A stretch of DNA of 64,000 bases, from positions 496,001-560,000 of the forward strand of contig NC_085885.1 in NCBI RefSeq assembly GCF_035222275.1, in the 5' to 3' direction. Positions 1 through 11,666 of the stretch are shown here, piece after piece. The translations under genes were made by a program, and so were the position numbers. The first letter of the stretch is position 1. Each line of letters begins with the position of its first letter. The notes under the pieces were generated by a model. It searched no databases. It was not told the DNA's origin and was given only the letters and a program-made list of their open reading frames with translations. The DNA is from Podospora bellae-mahoneyi (lineage: Eukaryota; Ascomycota; Sordariomycetes; Sordariales; Podosporaceae).

Positions 1-325
1 CCAACAGCGCGGCCGTGGCTACATTGCTTCATGCACGCTCCCGATCTCACGAGACCTCGTCTTCCATGGAGACTGTGTTGCCCACTGCTTTGTTTGCCTG
101 CTCTCCACGCTCCCTGCACCTTTTCCCCATTTCTTTTCCCACTTCATTGCGTCGACACCGTTGGATTCATGCTGACCCGCTCCCAAGTTAATAGATATAT
201 AAAAGCTGCAGCCTCTGCCCCACGTTGTCATTGCTCCTTGAAAAGGGGCTTGATCTGATCGGAATTTTACGACAAATTCACCCAGCCCACAGATACATAA
301 GGTCGTGGCTGTCAACAGTTGGAAA
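1..325. promoter_or_regulatory. 5' flank of the sok1/TCP11 gene
   Basis: This is the upstream region of the gene starting at 326. It holds a TATA-like element at 196-204 (TATATAAAA), about 120 bp before the start codon. No gene is supported here; the short open frames on either strand have no recognisable content. Confidence 0.5.
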
Positions 326-2380
326 ATGGGCGAACAACGTGCCGGAGGAGGACTCGAAAGCCACATGCCTACCCATAGGAGAAACGATTCGGCCACGGGC
401 GAGGAGTCCATGCCAGACGCCCCCTCGGAAACCCGTGCGCCGCCAGCCGAGCCTGAAGTCCAGCCATCACTGAGGGAAGTCCCTCCTGCTCAGGATCTGC
501 CCCGTGGGACACAAGATATCAACGCCAATGGGTCACTTGCCACACCAGTAGTCGGTCGTCCTTCGCCTGGACTGTCTAGAAACCCGTCCTCTTGCTCAAC
601 CAACTCCAACGAGAAGGTCAATGCCGAATATCTAACCGAAGGCCCCAACCGGAGACCGCCACCCACCCGTCGCTCCTCACCACAACCCGCACGCCCGCTC
701 GAGCCACCAGTAACCAAGAGCACGTTAAGCGAACTCGATGTCACCAAGATAATACACAATCCCAAGCTCAGGCATGATATCAACTATGATCCCGAGCTCC
801 ATTTCCGCCCCAACTTGGACGGTGAAAAAGGGAGGAGAAAACAGGAGAAGGCCAATCAGTTTTGGAATGCGCTGCTGGACCAGCTGATTCTGTTTGTGAT
901 GGATCGGGAAACCTTCATGAGCAGGTATGCTGATGGGAAATGGTGCCTCCCGGCACTCCTCACTGCGGTTCGGGACATCATCGAGACATTGGTACCGCAG
1001 CGGGATCGGGAACTCCTGAACGAAGGGCTGAATGTGGATCTCCTGATGCAGCAGTTCAACCGTGGCGTTGCGGATCTCGAGGCCCTAGCATCGTGGCTAT
1101 CGGCTGTTTTGAAGCTGCACTGTGCTCCGATGCGCGACGAATGGGTGGATGAGATGTACCAGGAGCTCAGCAACGGGAACCGCAACAACGATCCAGCCGA
1201 GCTTGTAAAGGGTATGAGGAGTTTGCTGAGTGTCTTGGAGGCCATGAAGTTGGATGTTGCCAACCACCAGATACGATGCCTGCGTCCGGTGTTGATCGAG
1301 GACACTGTGCACTTTGAGCAGCGCTTCTTTATGAAGAAGATCCAGTCCAGAAAGCTCAGCGTATTACCGGCCAGGGAATGGTACAAGGCTGCTCAGAGCA
1401 ACGCCGAACGGATATATCAGCACTCGCCCATGCCTCATGCGCAAGCCTTTGGCAACATGTCCGTCTTTTTCGATGCTCTTTCCCGACTCGTCCTTCCTAC
1501 CACCCGGTCAGAGACCACGCCGTGCACATTTGTCTTTGATGAAGACCGCCTTCTCAAGCTACGCTCCGACATGTACGACAGCATCTGTTTGGAGATTTGC
1601 ATGCGCAAGTTCGAGGATTTGGACCGTCTTTCCAAGATCACTCATCTGTCCACCAGGGTACCATCATATGTCCGCGAGGAAGGGGCTCTGAGCAATCGGT
1701 CATCGGGCGAGTTCGTCTTTGTGTCTTCTCGGCCTTCGAGTTTTGTCTTTAGCGACCGGGGATCTACCTTCTCGTCGCCTCGCAACTCGGGCGAGTTGTG
1801 CGCTCACCCAAGCATGGACTTTGCCGAGTCCCGGACCAAGGCTCTTGACCTGTACAACTCGCTTCTTGCGCTTCTTCATACGGCACCCCCCGCCAACACC
1901 TCCAGAGAGAAGTGGAGAGGTCTTGCCGACTCGGTTGCCCTCCAGATCTTGCGCTACGTCAATGCGCCACCATCCCTTCCCGGATTCGAGGACCAGATCC
2001 GGAATGCCGTGACAAATATCGAGGAGGAACTCTTCCAGGAGGTTGCAGCGCAGTTCCAGCAACGATTGCTCGCCGAACTGGCCAAGCGGGTCAACGAGTT
2101 CAAGCACATGTCTGCTGTCTCGCTCTTCTCTGTCGCCACTGGCGGTCGCATCATGGGAGCCAACCGTCCCAGCGAATCATTGCGCGATCGCAACAATGGC
2201 TTGTTTGGCGAGAGGGCCCCCCGCGATCCCCGCGAGGAAGCTGGCATCGACGACATGGCCGTCCGCCTGGCGCATCTTGGTGTTCTTCATTGGAGGGTTT
2301 GGGCCCTGCTGGCGTACGAAGACTCGATTGAGGAAGAGATGATTGATGCCGCTGCTGTCCCAGTTTTTGAGGCAGCGTGA
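326..2380 (+). CDS. sok1: TCP11 / Sok1 family protein
   Basis: This is a single-exon gene for a 684-aa protein. The first ATG in frame is at 326; the codon at 305 is GTG and is not used as the start. Residues 1-135 are Pro/Ser-rich and look disordered. The TCP11 (T-complex protein 11) domain runs from about residue 138 to the C-terminus and opens with the conserved TKIIHNPKLRHDINYDPEL stretch. In yeast, the family member Sok1 suppresses loss of cAMP-dependent protein kinase, so a role in cAMP/PKA growth signalling is inferred from family knowledge. A Ser-rich insert lies near residues 460-510. The gene converges on the V-ATPase gene. Assignment to the family is firm; the cellular role here is inference. 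Confidence 0.9.
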   Translation: MGEQRAGGGLESHMPTHRRNDSATGEESMPDAPSETRAPPAEPEVQPSLREVPPAQDLPRGTQDINANGSLATPVVGRPSPGLSRNPSSCSTNSNEKVNAEYLTEGPNRRPPPTRRSSPQPARPLEPPVTKSTLSELDVTKIIHNPKLRHDINYDPELHFRPNLDGEKGRRKQEKANQFWNALLDQLILFVMDRETFMSRYADGKWCLPALLTAVRDIIETLVPQRDRELLNEGLNVDLLMQQFNRGVADLEALASWLSAVLKLHCAPMRDEWVDEMYQELSNGNRNNDPAELVKGMRSLLSVLEAMKLDVANHQIRCLRPVLIEDTVHFEQRFFMKKIQSRKLSVLPAREWYKAAQSNAERIYQHSPMPHAQAFGNMSVFFDALSRLVLPTTRSETTPCTFVFDEDRLLKLRSDMYDSICLEICMRKFEDLDRLSKITHLSTRVPSYVREEGALSNRSSGEFVFVSSRPSSFVFSDRGSTFSSPRNSGELCAHPSMDFAESRTKALDLYNSLLALLHTAPPANTSREKWRGLADSVALQILRYVNAPPSLPGFEDQIRNAVTNIEEELFQEVAAQFQQRLLAELAKRVNEFKHMSAVSLFSVATGGRIMGANRPSESLRDRNNGLFGERAPRDPREEAGIDDMAVRLAHLGVLHWRVWALLAYEDSIEEEMIDAAAVPVFEAA

Positions 2381-5073
2381 GAAGCCGCCTAAAGATTTCC
2401 CGAGTGGTGCTTGTTCGACAAACTCTACTATTACATTTTTTAATGGATTGCCCACAACAAATCCTGCTCCATCGTTTTCGACACCTTTTTTTTTTTACTT
2501 TTGGGTTTTCCATTTACATCTCATCACTCTCTCCCTCGCTCTGTTGTTTTTTCTTCTGTTGTTTCTCTTGTGGAAAAAAATCGGTATACCCCCTCTATCT
2601 TATCGAAGTTTAATTTGCATTTCTTTTCTCAAGGTTTTAATTTTTTTCTGCGCATGTCTGCTTGACATTGTCGTGGAGACCGAGAGTTAAAGATACCGGC
2701 GTTTTCTCTATATATATTTTTTTTTATTTTTTTTCACATACACAGCATTGGAGTTTTTTGTTGTTGTTTGTTTTGACTTTTCTGTTTTTTTTGCTTTGTT
2801 GTCTTGGATTTGGCAGTCTGCTACAAGTCGAGGGGAATGTGGTTGGTGGTTGGTGACAAAAGCAAAGAGTTCTTTTTTGTTGATCCCCATCACTCTTTCG
2901 AGACTGTTGTTGGTGTGTGTGGTAGTGGGTTGGGAGGATATGTTTTGTGTTTTTTGGGGGGGAGGTGGGAAGGGCAAGGGAATGGGAAGCAAAGATACCG
3001 TTGTTGTTGTTGTTCTACTTGTTTGTGTTGCGTTGCGTGTGTTGCACGTGTGGGTGTGTGTGTTACTCTGGAGTTGGGAGGAAGGAAAGAAGAAAAAAGG
3101 GAGGTGTTTGGGGGGGTAGCATATCGCCGATTGCAGGTCATTTCGCATAGCAGAGAGCATAGCCCAAGGGGATAAAGAGAAAGAAGGAAAAATAAAGAAA
3201 GAGAAATTAGACGTTGTTTACCACTCACTGGGATTTTTGTACACTTGGGTGCCAGCGAGACACAGATCTTTGACATGACACTGAGATTAACGGGTTTGAC
3301 TTTCACAGACCGATCACACAGACACAGACACAGTTGATTACATCGCAACCACCAAGGTTAGCAGCAACCCCAACCCAAATGGTGAGCAAGCAAGCAAGCA
3401 CAGAGGTAAGACAGCTAGCAGCAAGCAGTCTTTTTCCCCAATCTGGACCGCCGAACAACTTTTCACCATCTTTGCATATGAGTTCAAGACCACACCACTC
3501 CTTTTAGAAGAGACAATCCCCCGGATATGACAGTTTGGTTGCTTGGTAAACCTGGGGGGCGAAACACAGACGAATGTCACTGTCAGAAGGGGCGGTGAGG
3601 CGTCAGTGAGGAGAAGAAGAATGGAAGGCTTCTAGAAACCGGGGGGGGGGGAAGGAAAAGATTGTAATGATGCGCGTGGAGACTTTTTTGTTTCGAGAAT
3701 GGGGTGGCGGAAACTCACTCCGCCATGTTTTGGGATGGTGGTCAAGTGGGTTGGGTTAGGTGTATGGGGGAGTGAAGATTGTGAAACAAAGGGGGTGGTG
3801 AGGTAACAAGTCGTCGGTGCTCGGTGGTGGTGGTGGTGGCCGGGTCTGTGGGTTTTGGGTGGTGGTGTCAGTGCGGGTATGAAGTACAATGTGCACTTTC
3901 AGATGAGATGTGTAGGTTTTCATAAAAAACAAAATTATTTGTCGTTTGATTCATGCGAAACTGCAGATACTATCGGATGGATGGTGGGTTGGGGAATTAG
4001 GAGACGAGCTGTCTGTGGGAGAAGGTTTCTGGAAGGGTACCGAAACCAACCAACCCCTGGATCTTACCAATTGGGATACCTTGAAAAAAACCGCATATTG
4101 ATCGGGCATCGACCAACATGCGGGTGATATCCTGCGTTCAATGTGAGATATTTACAATCATTCAATGATCAGAGGTTTCCCCCCATCAACAGCCTCGTTT
4201 TCAGCTTTCCCTCAGGGAGGGGTGGCCCTAACAGTTCCCCAACACCCAAAAACGCTCATTGCCTGTTCCTGCCTTTCCGCCTTCTCCCTTTGGATCATGA
4301 CTCCTGATTTGGATCGATACCTACGCCCGGTTTCTATATCCCCCTCAACCAACAAACGCGGAGGTGGCTTTCACACAGTCCGCAGCCCGGTGTGTGTGTG
4401 GGAGAAGTAGGTTTGGATGCAGGTCCCGTCACACAACCGATCATCGGCATCGGGGCTGTCGGTATCGAAGAATTCGTGGGGGAGCCGATCATTACAGCAT
4501 CATAAAATGTAATAAATGGTGGTGCGCCGGACACGGGAGGAACGGGATCCTACACACCACCAAAAACGCCCCGAACATCGTGATTTGAAATAGTTCATCC
4601 TCGATCGTCGCCTTGGTCACTTCTTCTGTCTGGCGAGGGTGGCTAGGCTCGAGGATCTCATTGGCCAATCCCCGCGAGGAGGGAATATCTCTCATATCTT
4701 CAAGGCCAATGTACCTTAGACGTCTTACGCCCACAACACCCATCGGTGTTGTCATGACCACCTGAATCTCGGTGATGATCGCGAAGTGAGGCGGGCCGGG
4801 CAACCAACTAACTCATCAGCATATTGCTCGTGACCACGCCCAACGCCCAAGAGAAGAGAGATGAATCCGCCCTCGGCGGTCCAAGACTTCAATTTCTTGT
4901 CAAACACAAGAAAAGCAATGCACAACTCAAACAGGCTAACAAAAAAACTCGTTGTAGTATGCACATCAGCGCCCGCCTGCCTAATACAGTTACAATCCGT
5001 CCGTCCATCTCATCCATCATCAACCCTAACTATACAGAGAGAAAGAGTCCCAAAACAAAAGGAAAAAAACACT
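2381..5073. other. Long convergent intergenic region
   Basis: 2.7 kb separates the 3' ends of sok1 (+) and vph1 (-). The first 750 bases are rich in G+T on the top strand and the last 230 are rich in C+A, so each gene is followed by sequence that is GT-rich on its own sense strand. There are homopolymer T runs near 2487 and 2718, a G run near 3641 and GT-rich stretches near 3000-3060. A minus-strand open frame at 4492-4803 has protein-like composition but no ATG at its left limit and no recognisable family. No tRNA or known ncRNA was found. Confidence 0.6.
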
Positions 5074-7840
5074 CTAACCCAGATATTCCTTCAACTCCTC
5101 ATTCTCTTCTAGCAACGTCCCAAAACTGAAGGGGGCAAACGGCCAACCACCAAACTCGGCAAACTTGCTGAAAGACTCGACCCACGCAAGACGCAACGAG
5201 TGCAACATGGCCGACACACCCTCCATGATAATCAAGATGATACAGCTGAGGCAGAAGAAGGCTGCAAAGATCACCACAAGGAAGATGGCGCCGCCAATGC
5301 CCTTGCCGTTCTTCAGTGCGGGCCCCATGGTCATGCTCCACAACACAGCCGACAGCTGTTGATGAGCAAGAGACAAGGCCCAGAGACGAAGGTAGGAAGC
5401 CGTGTGGGAAACGCAGTTGAGGCAGAATTCTGTAAAACGGGCCTGTTAGCATAGCGAACAAGGATCACATATGGCAAGGAAACATACCAATAGTGTGGAT
5501 GACCTGGTGAATCATCACCTCGCCAAACTCAAACTCCTCGTGCTCGTCATCTTCGTGGTCGACACCCTGCGCGATCATACCAACGCCCTCGTCACTTTCT
5601 CCACTGGGACGACCGTTTGCTCCATGGCCCTCATCATCCTCGTCCAGAGCACTAACTCTTGATCGTTCGCCGATCCCGCGATAACCCTTGGCCCGGGCGC
5701 GGTTGTGCTCCCAGCGCAGATAAAAGGGCTTGAGGAACAAGAGAATCGGCACCTGAAGGACGGCGAAGAACAGCAAGAACTTTTGGATAGCCGCCTGACC
5801 GCTGTACAGAGGAATGTCGATGAAACCGGGCTGGAGGAACATGTAGATGAGCATGTTGAGCAATCCAGGGGGCTGCTGTCCAATGGCGAACCAGTCCACG
5901 CTCCACTTGTAGATGATGCAAACCACCAAATACCCAAAAATGGCCTGGAAGAAGATCATGCCAGGTACAAAGTTGCCCCAAATATCAATAGGTTTCTTGA
6001 AGTGCCTGGCGTTGATGTACGAAAAGCAAAGAGAGTACGTCATGTGAGCCCAGCCAAGAATGATACTCATCTTCATCTTGTAACTGTTGCTGAAGAGGAG
6101 GTCGTTCTCAGTGCCATGCCATCTCCAGTCAAGACCAAAGGGGTAGCGGTAGTTGGGGTCCTTCAGCTTGCCGACAAGTGTATCACCCTCAGTCCAGCCT
6201 TCAGGAACATCCCACTCCCACTGACTGCTAAACAGTGTCATGGACTTGGAGAAGACATCATTGTAGATGAGGCCGGTGTAGACCGAAAAGACAGCCATGA
6301 CAAGAGCGATGTAGCGTCCGTAATAGACCATGGCGAAGAGCTCGAAGGTGACCTTCTTGAGCGGCTTCTCCCAGTAGATCATGGCCAGCGAAGCGCAGAG
6401 CATGATGATGGCGTGACCGAAATCACCAAACATGACGGCGAACAGGAAGGGGAAGGTGACAATAACGGGAATGGCAGGGTTGACTTCTTGATAAGTGGCG
6501 GTACCATAGGCGTTGACGATGGTTTGGAATGCTTCGGTAAACTTGTTGGTCTTGAGATAAGTAGGAGGCTTCTTGTTGGTGCGAATCTCGTTGATGATGG
6601 TTGGGACTGACAGACCAGCGCGATTTGTCACATCCTGGAGGGTCGACCTGATCAAGGGTAGATCGTGCTTGGGGCACCAGCCCTCGGCGATGAGAGTGCG
6701 GCGAGCACCATCGTAGGAGAAGAGGTTGAGCGTGTTGTAGACAGCCTTTTCTTTGCCGATCAGTACCACCCAAGCAGAAAGGGCGCGAGAAATCTGAGTG
6801 AGCTCTGCCTCGAGAGTCTGCTGGGTGTTGCGGAGAACGTTCTGGACATCGTTAAGTCTAGCATTGACCTCATGCACCTGGTCCCGACGCAAGTCACTGT
6901 TCTCATCAACATTGTATATCTCAGCGCCCATTGACTCTGAGATCTTGCGAATCTTGGCGAGGATCTCCTTGCCGTGAGCAAAGATGACAAAAACATTCTT
7001 GGCGACGGGCTCGTTGGTGGAAGGGTCGATGAGAGGCTCGGGGATCTCGGCCTGGTTCATGTAAAGGTTACCACGGAGAGTTCTCCAGAGAATACGCTCA
7101 AAGGCGGCAACACGGTCTCTGGCAATGACACCAGCTACAAAGCCAATGTTCATGCCGGAGAAGGACCGCTCCACATCGGCAGCGCCGTTGTGTTCGATAT
7201 CCTGCAGGAGCGGGGCGTCGTCGTTGTCGATCGAGGCGCGAATCTCTTCTACGCTGCCGTGGGCACGGTCAAAGAAGCCGCCAGCCTCACGCAGGACCCA
7301 GCGCCACTCGGTGAGCTCGACCTCGCGCTTCTTCAATGTCTCGTAACTTTCGTTCAGGGCCGAAACACGCTGCTCGAGGCCCTGGCATCGTTCGGCCAGC
7401 TCATCAATCTCGGTGGTGGTCGGAGGGGCGAGGGTCTCAACATCCAGGTCAAGTTTGCGGAGAGGGATGCCGGCCTTGTCCATCTGAGAATGGAAGTAGC
7501 CTGTTTAACTGCGGTCAGCGAGGTGTCGGATGTTTGGGGTGGTGCAGGGGGAAAACATACGAAGCTGACGTTCAACATTGTCGAGGCGTCTGATATCTTT
7601 GGTATAAGCTCTCTGGAAAGCACTTAGGTCGCCGTTGAGCTGGTTGGCAATCTGGTGTTAGTTGAAAGCTCCCGAAAAGGCGGCTGGCCGGATGATGGTG
7701 GTGGAGCTTACGTCGCGGAACTGGACGAGGCCAAGTTCGCCCAGGGCGTTGACAACTTCACGGCCTATTTCGTTGGAAATGTAGAGTTGGACCATGCTCA
7801 TGTCCGCTGAGCGGAAGGGGGTGTCCTTTGTCGGCGCCAT
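5074..7840 (-). CDS. vph1: V-type proton ATPase subunit a (V0 sector)
   Basis: Four exons on the minus strand: 7712-7840, 7561-7639, 5488-7500 and 5074-5429. The introns are 72, 60 and 58 nt, and the product is 858 aa, normal for fungal Vph1. Subunit a couples proton flow through the V0 ring to ATP hydrolysis and targets the pump to the vacuole or other endomembranes. The N-terminal half is cytosolic (opening APTKDTPFRSADMSMVQLY) and the C-terminal half has several membrane segments. The essential channel arginine is visible in SYLRLWALSLAHQQLSAVLW (Arg about 755). The third exon joins the fourth as HTI-E-FCLN. For intron 1 a nearer acceptor at 7652 would add four residues; the one chosen restores the conserved FRDLN junction. 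The close match to Neurospora VPH-1 is recalled from family knowledge, not computed. Confidence 0.95.
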
Positions 7841-8459
7841 CGCGACGTGTGAGCCGATTGGCGATGGCTGGCGACAAGATGGATGGGGATGTGCTTGTAC
7901 AGCGAGGTGCTGGGAATTGGAGTTGCAGGTTGGAGGAGCTGATGATGTTGCTGCTGCAACCAACAACCAGAGACGTTGGAGCTGGCCCAGCCGCCGCGTG
8001 TCGGCAAAGCTTCGGCAGGCAGCGCCGCTCCTGTAACAGCCACCGCCAAGCCTTCCTGGATGCACCCCTGGAGTGTGACGTCAACTTACACGGCTCCTTC
8101 TTTTTGATTTTGCAAATGTAGTGTTTAGGGGCAATGAGGAAAGAGACATGAAGATGATAGGTCCTAAGGAAGGCAGTATAGATGTCCTTATCAGAAGTGG
8201 CAGAGCAACTAGATACTGACAGCAGGTTCTCATCCCAAATCGAAGTACATATTATACCCAACCCCAACCCCGAACCATGTCAACGCGATCAAGGAGCATG
8301 GTCCAAATTGAGCTCGATATAAATATAACCAAAATTATTCGTATTCTAACATGACGATATCTCCTCTATCATCCTTAACGCCGCGCATTCCGCCTTAGCC
8401 TCGCAAAAATATAAAACAAAAAGAATATGCCTAAAAACGCAGTGTACTCCTCTCAAGTC
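7841..8459. promoter_or_regulatory. Flank between vph1 start and PP2C 3' end
   Basis: This is the upstream region of vph1 (-) and the 3' flank of the PP2C gene (-). The vph1 frame stays open upstream to about 8065, but the conserved N-terminus begins at the ATG at 7840. No further gene or clear promoter element is seen. Confidence 0.4.
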
Positions 8460-10394
8460 TCAACTCCTCCGTCTTCTTGGGTCCAACGCCTCATCCCTTC
8501 TCATGTCCCTCATCTCCTTCGTACCCAGGCTCCCCAGGCCGCCCTCGCTTCTCCTCTCCCAGCCTCCCAATCTGATAACTTGACAAGTCGCGTTGTCGCC
8601 GTCACTCGACACCTCCGTCGCATACTCAATCACATGCCTAGCACCATCTTCCGGAGTCTTGGCCTCTTTAATCACATCCACAATTTCCTGATCCGACAAG
8701 CTTCCGCTCACACCGTCAGACATGAGCACCAAAAACGAGTACTCTGCCGGGCCCATCTCCACCCTGGTGATATCTGGCTCAGCAGAAACACCGATCCTTT
8801 TGCTCTGCATGTCCCCAAATGATCTGCTATTGGCCAGCCCGCCGATTCTCTCCTCTCCAAAAGAATCGGTAATCATACTGCTGGCATATCGACTCATCCG
8901 TCTCGTCTCAACTGGCGACGATGGCCGATGATCGGTGGTCAAAGCCAGAGGTTTGCCGGTCTTGGTCTCGCACAGCAAGACACGCGTGTCTCCCACATGG
9001 GCTACAACCAGCGTTGAGTGCGCATTGGGATGCCAGAAAGGAGCCGGAGTAGGAGTGGAGATGAGAGCTACCGAAGCGGTAGAGCCTCCCTTGAAGCGCT
9101 CCCGCCCGCCGATGCTATGGCCCGATGGGGGAAGGTGCGGGACGCCCAGGATCTCGTCCTTGTTAAGAGGCAGGTCTTCTACAATCACGTCTTCTGGATC
9201 TGGCTTGCGCGCTTGCGCCGTGACGAAATCGAGGTCAGCCCTGAGAAAGGCATAGGTCAGAACGGATTCGAGGGTTGCGGGCACATTGCTAGGAGTTGTT
9301 GATGACATAGGTTCTTCGGCAAAGGAGGAGGTGGACGAGACGGTGGAAGCCGTGAAGTGGCTCGGATGAAATCGGCGAAAGTAGCCTCCAATGGTGCGCC
9401 GGTACTCATTGAGAAGCTCTTGCTCCAACTTCACGGTCTTGCTGAGACCTGCTGGAAGCTCAGAACCATCCTCAGCATTGTGTTCCCTCGGTTCTTCCTG
9501 GTTGCGCGAGACATCTGGTTCTGATAAGGAATACCCTGGGTCTGACAGGGAGTACCTGCGATCCTTATCACCCTTCAAGCTGCTTTCCAGCTCAAATTCC
9601 GCCGCCGCCTCCTCTATATACCCATGCAATTCGTCTCGCAGAAACTCGCTACACTCGGACCCTCCGTGCCCGTCAAATACGCCGAAGTAGAATATTTGAG
9701 GATCCCCCAGGGCGCTGTAAGCATTGATGCTTTCGCCTGTGTGTCTTGGCTGGCGCACCACACTGGTTGGTACACGCCTTGAGAAAGCTGGCAACGTTAT
9801 TGTCCCAGCTTGGTTGGTATCTTCGTTGTATGGCCGCTGTCCGCGCGAGACAGATGTACCAAAGTGATGCTTGGCGCTTCGGAGAGGGATACGGACTACC
9901 GTCAAGTCGCGACCGGGCATATTTGGTGGGTTCAAGGCTGGTGATGACCCAGGTTCTGGCGTGTGTGGTGTCGAGGCAGATCGAGGAAGCTTGTGGCCGG
10001 GGCCGACAGAGGATCGCGAGTCTGGATGAAGCGAGGACGAGGGAAGGTGAGTTATGAAGTAGTTGTGAAAGCCCCGTCGTAGAACTGGGTTGGCGGCGAC
10101 AGTGCTCTGGGCTCGCCAGCTGCCGCAAGGCTGTGTCGCATCGCGGTGTGCCAGGATGGTAGCTCGAGTTGGTGTTCGGAGGTGACGGTTGGCGCCTGCG
10201 AGTCGCAAGGCGCGAGTGTGCGAGACGGTAAGGTTCCGCATTTGAGCTCGTCCGTGGTGATGAAAAAAGGTTGCGATGTAGCTCATGAAGGCGTCGAGGA
10301 GGGTAGGAGTGGGTGGTGGGAGTCGGGACGAAGCTGTCCGGACACTCCTCACCGTAAGCTGTCCCAGAGCCCGACGACAAGGCAATGGGAGCAT
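8460..10394 (-). CDS. PP2C-type Ser/Thr phosphatase, probably mitochondrial (Ptc6-like)
   Basis: Single exon, 644 aa. The start used is the ATG at 10394; the open frame extends two codons further to a TTG. PP2C motifs appear in order: RGQRPYNEDT (about 184-193), FGVFDGHGG (237-245) with metal-binding aspartates, GGSTASVAL (436-444), AHVGDTRVLL (465-474), LTTDHRPSSP (485-494), GLANSRSFGDM (519-529), MSDGVSGSLSDQEIVD (558-573) and DNAT near 605. The first 110 residues are rich in Arg/Ser/Ala with few acids, as in a mitochondrial presequence. A long Ser/Glu-rich insert separates the DGHGG and GGSTA motifs. These points resemble yeast Ptc6, a mitochondrial PP2C linked to mitophagy; that orthology is inference. 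All catalytic motifs look intact. Confidence 0.88.
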   Translation of the reverse strand: MLPLPCRRALGQLTVRSVRTASSRLPPPTPTLLDAFMSYIATFFHHHGRAQMRNLTVSHTRALRLAGANRHLRTPTRATILAHRDATQPCGSWRAQSTVAANPVLRRGFHNYFITHLPSSSLHPDSRSSVGPGHKLPRSASTPHTPEPGSSPALNPPNMPGRDLTVVRIPLRSAKHHFGTSVSRGQRPYNEDTNQAGTITLPAFSRRVPTSVVRQPRHTGESINAYSALGDPQIFYFGVFDGHGGSECSEFLRDELHGYIEEAAAEFELESSLKGDKDRRYSLSDPGYSLSEPDVSRNQEEPREHNAEDGSELPAGLSKTVKLEQELLNEYRRTIGGYFRRFHPSHFTASTVSSTSSFAEEPMSSTTPSNVPATLESVLTYAFLRADLDFVTAQARKPDPEDVIVEDLPLNKDEILGVPHLPPSGHSIGGRERFKGGSTASVALISTPTPAPFWHPNAHSTLVVAHVGDTRVLLCETKTGKPLALTTDHRPSSPVETRRMSRYASSMITDSFGEERIGGLANSRSFGDMQSKRIGVSAEPDITRVEMGPAEYSFLVLMSDGVSGSLSDQEIVDVIKEAKTPEDGARHVIEYATEVSSDGDNATCQVIRLGGWERRSEGGLGSLGTKEMRDMRRDEALDPRRRRS

Positions 10395-11666
10395 CGCCAA
10401 GCAGACAGAGCCAATTGCAGTCTTATAAAAGACCAGCTAATGTAAGTTCACGGCCAGCAAATAGGTAGAGACTCGATATCGTGCAAAATGTGGCCATGGA
10501 ACCGGAAAGAGGTGGCTGACGTAGTGCGAGGGCGAGGTGCAGGCCGAGCAGGCACTTGACGAGTTCGGGGAATATGTTGGGGCCAAGAGGCGTGCTCTTC
10601 GTGCGCTGCGGCAATTGGCTGTCTTTGGTTGACTTGTAGGGACTTGGCGTTCAGGGTTTGCCTTCCACAGTCTGGGGCTGGCTCGGCTGATGTTTTCCAC
10701 CGGGAATCGAGATCGGATAACGGAGAGTCTGTGATAGATGTCTGGTGATAGATAAAAAGGGACGGAAAGATGCTTGGATATTGCTGTTTGCAGGGAATGA
10801 ACATGCACTTTTGACAGAAACGCAGGGGAGCGGCATGCTCTCTGGGGCCCCGGGGGTCCTCTGGTGGGGGCTTTGTCAACGTCATTTTAGCGGGTGCTCT
10901 TGGCACCTTTGAACTCACCCTCAACCCTCGCTCTCAATGACAGATGAACCGTGATGTTCTTTTTCTCGATATGGTATTCTTACACTCGACCTAAAGCGAT
11001 ACACACTGGCATTTGTTGGTCTCAACCAGCATTACTTTTATAGGTAATTCTCAAACAACCCGTATCCCATGACGGACCGCTTCGGCCTAACCCTCATCTG
11101 GAGCCACTTGTCAGGCTGAAGATTTTCGAGCTACGGATATGGATCGCGATATTCGGCCCTTGTGGACTGCCGTTACAAATAGCGGATTCTGAAAACGCAA
11201 CATCGTGGTTAGCAAGCACATCGTGGACAAAATAAGTGGTACTGCAAGTCGGTAAAACGTATAATCATCATCGAGCTTCGCCTTTTAAAAATAAAAACAG
11301 GCGTCAAAAGATAATTGTCACGCCTCAGGTGATAGCTAAAAGGCCTAAAAAATAATCAAGAGGCCTATTAACGATCTTCTAAGGCCTGCCAGTTATCTAT
11401 TAAGGCCCCTTAGCTATGTTTTGAAGCCTATTAAATATTTTTGAGGCCTGGTTCAGTGTTTTCCAGTGCTAGTTATTTGATCCACGACGTGGTTGGCTAT
11501 CACATCAGATCGCCCCTAACGCCATCCACCGGCCAACCGCCCTATAAGATTTTTTTTTCAGAGCCGGCCAGGGGCAAACCTGGAAAAGCCTCCTCAAACA
11601 TTCACCACGGAAGCCTAATCCCGTCCCGGCCCTGAGTCTGATCTTTTCTCAGCCCCGGTCCCGGTC
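10395..11666. promoter_or_regulatory. Divergent intergenic region (PP2C / BTB-like gene)
   Basis: This 1.27 kb holds the promoters of two divergent genes. The only structure seen is the AT-rich periodic repeat at 11331-11450, listed separately. Open frames on the minus strand between 10423 and 10924 look like noise. Confidence 0.45.
11331..11450. repeat. Degenerate ~21-bp periodic repeat, core AGGCCT
   Basis: The hexamer AGGCCT or a one-base variant begins at 11341, 11361, 11382, 11403 (AGGCCC), 11424 (AAGCCT) and 11444, giving spacings of 20, 21, 21, 21 and 20 bp. The sequence between cores is AT-rich, often TATTAA. It lies about 220 bp upstream of the BTB-like gene. Confidence 0.7.

Noticed and set aside
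5705-6610. 301-codon plus-strand frame over vph1
   Set aside because: Antisense to conserved V-ATPase sequence; no family resemblance.
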